Source of the DNA: JAKOUY01 sp037045185
Lineage (GTDB): Bacteria > Actinomycetota > Acidimicrobiia > Acidimicrobiales > Ilumatobacteraceae
Direction of reading: 5' to 3'
NCBI GenBank assembly: GCA_037045185.1
Contig: JBAOHQ010000004.1
Location: 1 to 64,000, forward strand
DNA: 64,000 bases
Part shown: piece by piece, positions 63,067-64,000 of the stretch
How positions within the stretch are numbered: the first letter of the stretch is position 1
How the letters are laid out: each line of letters opens with the position of its first letter
Notes under the pieces: model-generated
Seen by the model: only the letters and a program-made list of their open reading frames with translations
What the model was told of the DNA's origin: nothing
Database searches by the model: none
Made by a program: the position numbers and the translations under genes

Positions 63067-64000
63067 TCAGCGGCGGTGATCGCGAACGCGCGGCAGGCCG
63101 GCGACCTCGATGCGGCCCTTGCCGGCGGCGATGCGCTGGGTGCCGTAGATGCTGCGGTGGCCGGAGCAGACATAGGCCACCACGCACCCGACGGCGAAGG
63201 GCACCACTGCGCCGGCGCCGAAGATCTCGGCGCCCATGATCGTGCACGCCAGCGGGGTGTTCGAGGCGCCGCCGAACACCGCCACGTAGCCCACCGCGGC
63301 CAACAGCGCCACGGGAAGGTGCAGTGGCGCGGCGAGCGCCGCGCCGAGGGTGGCGCCGATGACCAGCAACGGCGTGACCTCGCCGCCCGGCAGGCCGCAG
63401 CCGAGGGTCACCGCGGTGAACACCAGCTTGAGGGCGAACACGGCGAAGCCCAGCCGGTCACCCTGCAGGGCGCCGTCCACCAGCGGGAGCGACAGGCCCA
63501 GGTAGTCGCTGCCGAACAGGACGAACAGCCCGACGATGCCGATGCCGCCGATCACCTGTCGAAGCGGCGGCCATCCGACCCGGCCCACCAACGCCTGGAT
63601 CCGGTGGGCCAGCTCGGTGAAGGTCAGCCCGACCACACCGAAGGCGACGCCGGCGATGGCCACCTTGGCCACCAGGCCGGCGGTCAGCGCGGCCACCACC
63701 GGCGCCCGGGGGGCGTGGTGGTACCCGAGCCCGCCAACCACGAGGTCGCCGACGATCGACGCCGCCAGGGCGGGCACCAGGGCCTCGTAGCGCACCCGGC
63801 CGATGGCTTGGACCTCGAGGGCGAACACCGCCCCGGCCAGGGGCACCCCGAACACCGCCCCGAACCCGCCTCCCAAGGAAGCGATGAGCAGCAACCGCCG
63901 GTCCGACGGCCTGAGCCGGATCACCCGGGACAGGCCGTCAGCCAGGCTGCCGCTCATCTGCAGGGCGGTGCCCTCCCGACCGGCCGAGCCGCCGAACAGG
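63067..64000 (-). CDS. ClC-family chloride channel/antiporter, N-terminus beyond the window
   Basis: The C-terminal 311 residues of a ClC protein that conducts chloride or exchanges it with protons. The fragment opens with LFGGSAGREGTALQ, the ClC GxEGP region with Thr for Pro. LGGGFGAVFGVPLAGAVFALE follows, then LGCGLPGGEVTPLLVIGATL, the GxFxP region in a variant form (GGEVTP), and AVFGGASNTPLACTIMGAEI. A tail with YGTQRI follows the last helix; no CBS domains are present. It is the prokaryotic short form. The start lies past 64000. Confidence 0.88.
   Translation of the reverse strand, partial: LFGGSAGREGTALQMSGSLADGLSRVIRLRPSDRRLLLIASLGGGFGAVFGVPLAGAVFALEVQAIGRVRYEALVPALAASIVGDLVVGGLGYHHAPRAPVVAALTAGLVAKVAIAGVAFGVVGLTFTELAHRIQALVGRVGWPPLRQVIGGIGIVGLFVLFGSDYLGLSLPLVDGALQGDRLGFAVFALKLVFTAVTLGCGLPGGEVTPLLVIGATLGAALAAPLHLPVALLAAVGYVAVFGGASNTPLACTIMGAEIFGAGAVVPFAVGCVVAYVCSGHRSIYGTQRIAAGKGRIEVAGLPRVRDHRR

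Overview
The window appears to join DNA from two unrelated bacteria. Positions 1 to about 12,900 look like Chloroflexota (Anaerolineae-like) DNA. Positions about 12,900 to 64,000 look like a high-GC actinobacterium, probably of the Acidimicrobiia type. The second assignment rests on mycothione reductase (mycothiol), mftE/mftF-type mycofactocin genes, frequent GTG starts and ATGA/GTGA overlaps. These taxonomic assignments are inference from gene content and style. The join lies inside two truncated genes. A membrane protein has lost its start, and an acyl-CoA dehydrogenase keeps only its first 55 or so residues. An assembly chimera of a mixed-community sample is therefore the simplest reading.

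Left part (1-12,900): broken alpha/beta hydrolase; sucC-sucD (reverse); a large polytopic glycosyltransferase; an FHA protein; a MarR regulator; a macrodomain protein; a YbaK-type tRNA deacylase; mfd; pth; and the tail of a membrane protein. Nearly every long gene here is split by many frameshifts although the encoded protein is well conserved, which points to uncorrected long-read errors and not to real pseudogenes.

Right part (13,072-64,000): a secreted octapeptide-repeat protein; an acyltransferase/MFS pair; cysS; a serpin with a Tat-like signal; a PcrA/UvrD helicase interrupted by a 137-residue mini-intein; a ferredoxin-P450 pair; a secreted protein pair; an OYE/FadH-type flavoenzyme; and a tightly overlapping operon etfA-fixC-fixX-etfB-mftE-mftF-(alanine racemase-like)-(DUF418), which looks like a mycofactocin-linked electron-transfer module. 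Then come a zinc metallopeptidase, a ROK kinase, a 2-oxoglutarate oxygenase, ung, a YihY protein, a coupled Rieske/Gfo-Idh/SDR operon, purU, an MprAB-like two-component system with a secreted protein upstream, mycothione reductase, an acyl-CoA dehydrogenase, a sterol-desaturase-like hydroxylase, a phosphotransferase, a PhyH-type dioxygenase, a complete branched-chain amino-acid-type ABC transporter (livJHMGF), an AlaX-type editing protein and a truncated ClC channel. About seven genes in this part also carry a single frameshift.

No rRNA or tRNA gene, CRISPR array, insertion sequence or prophage was seen. No gene-free stretch exceeds about 170 bases. Non-coding structure worth noting: a pair of near-identical 47-base palindromes 22 kb apart, a 9-base tandem array grown out of one of them, and strong palindromes upstream of livJ and of the truncated acyl-CoA dehydrogenase.
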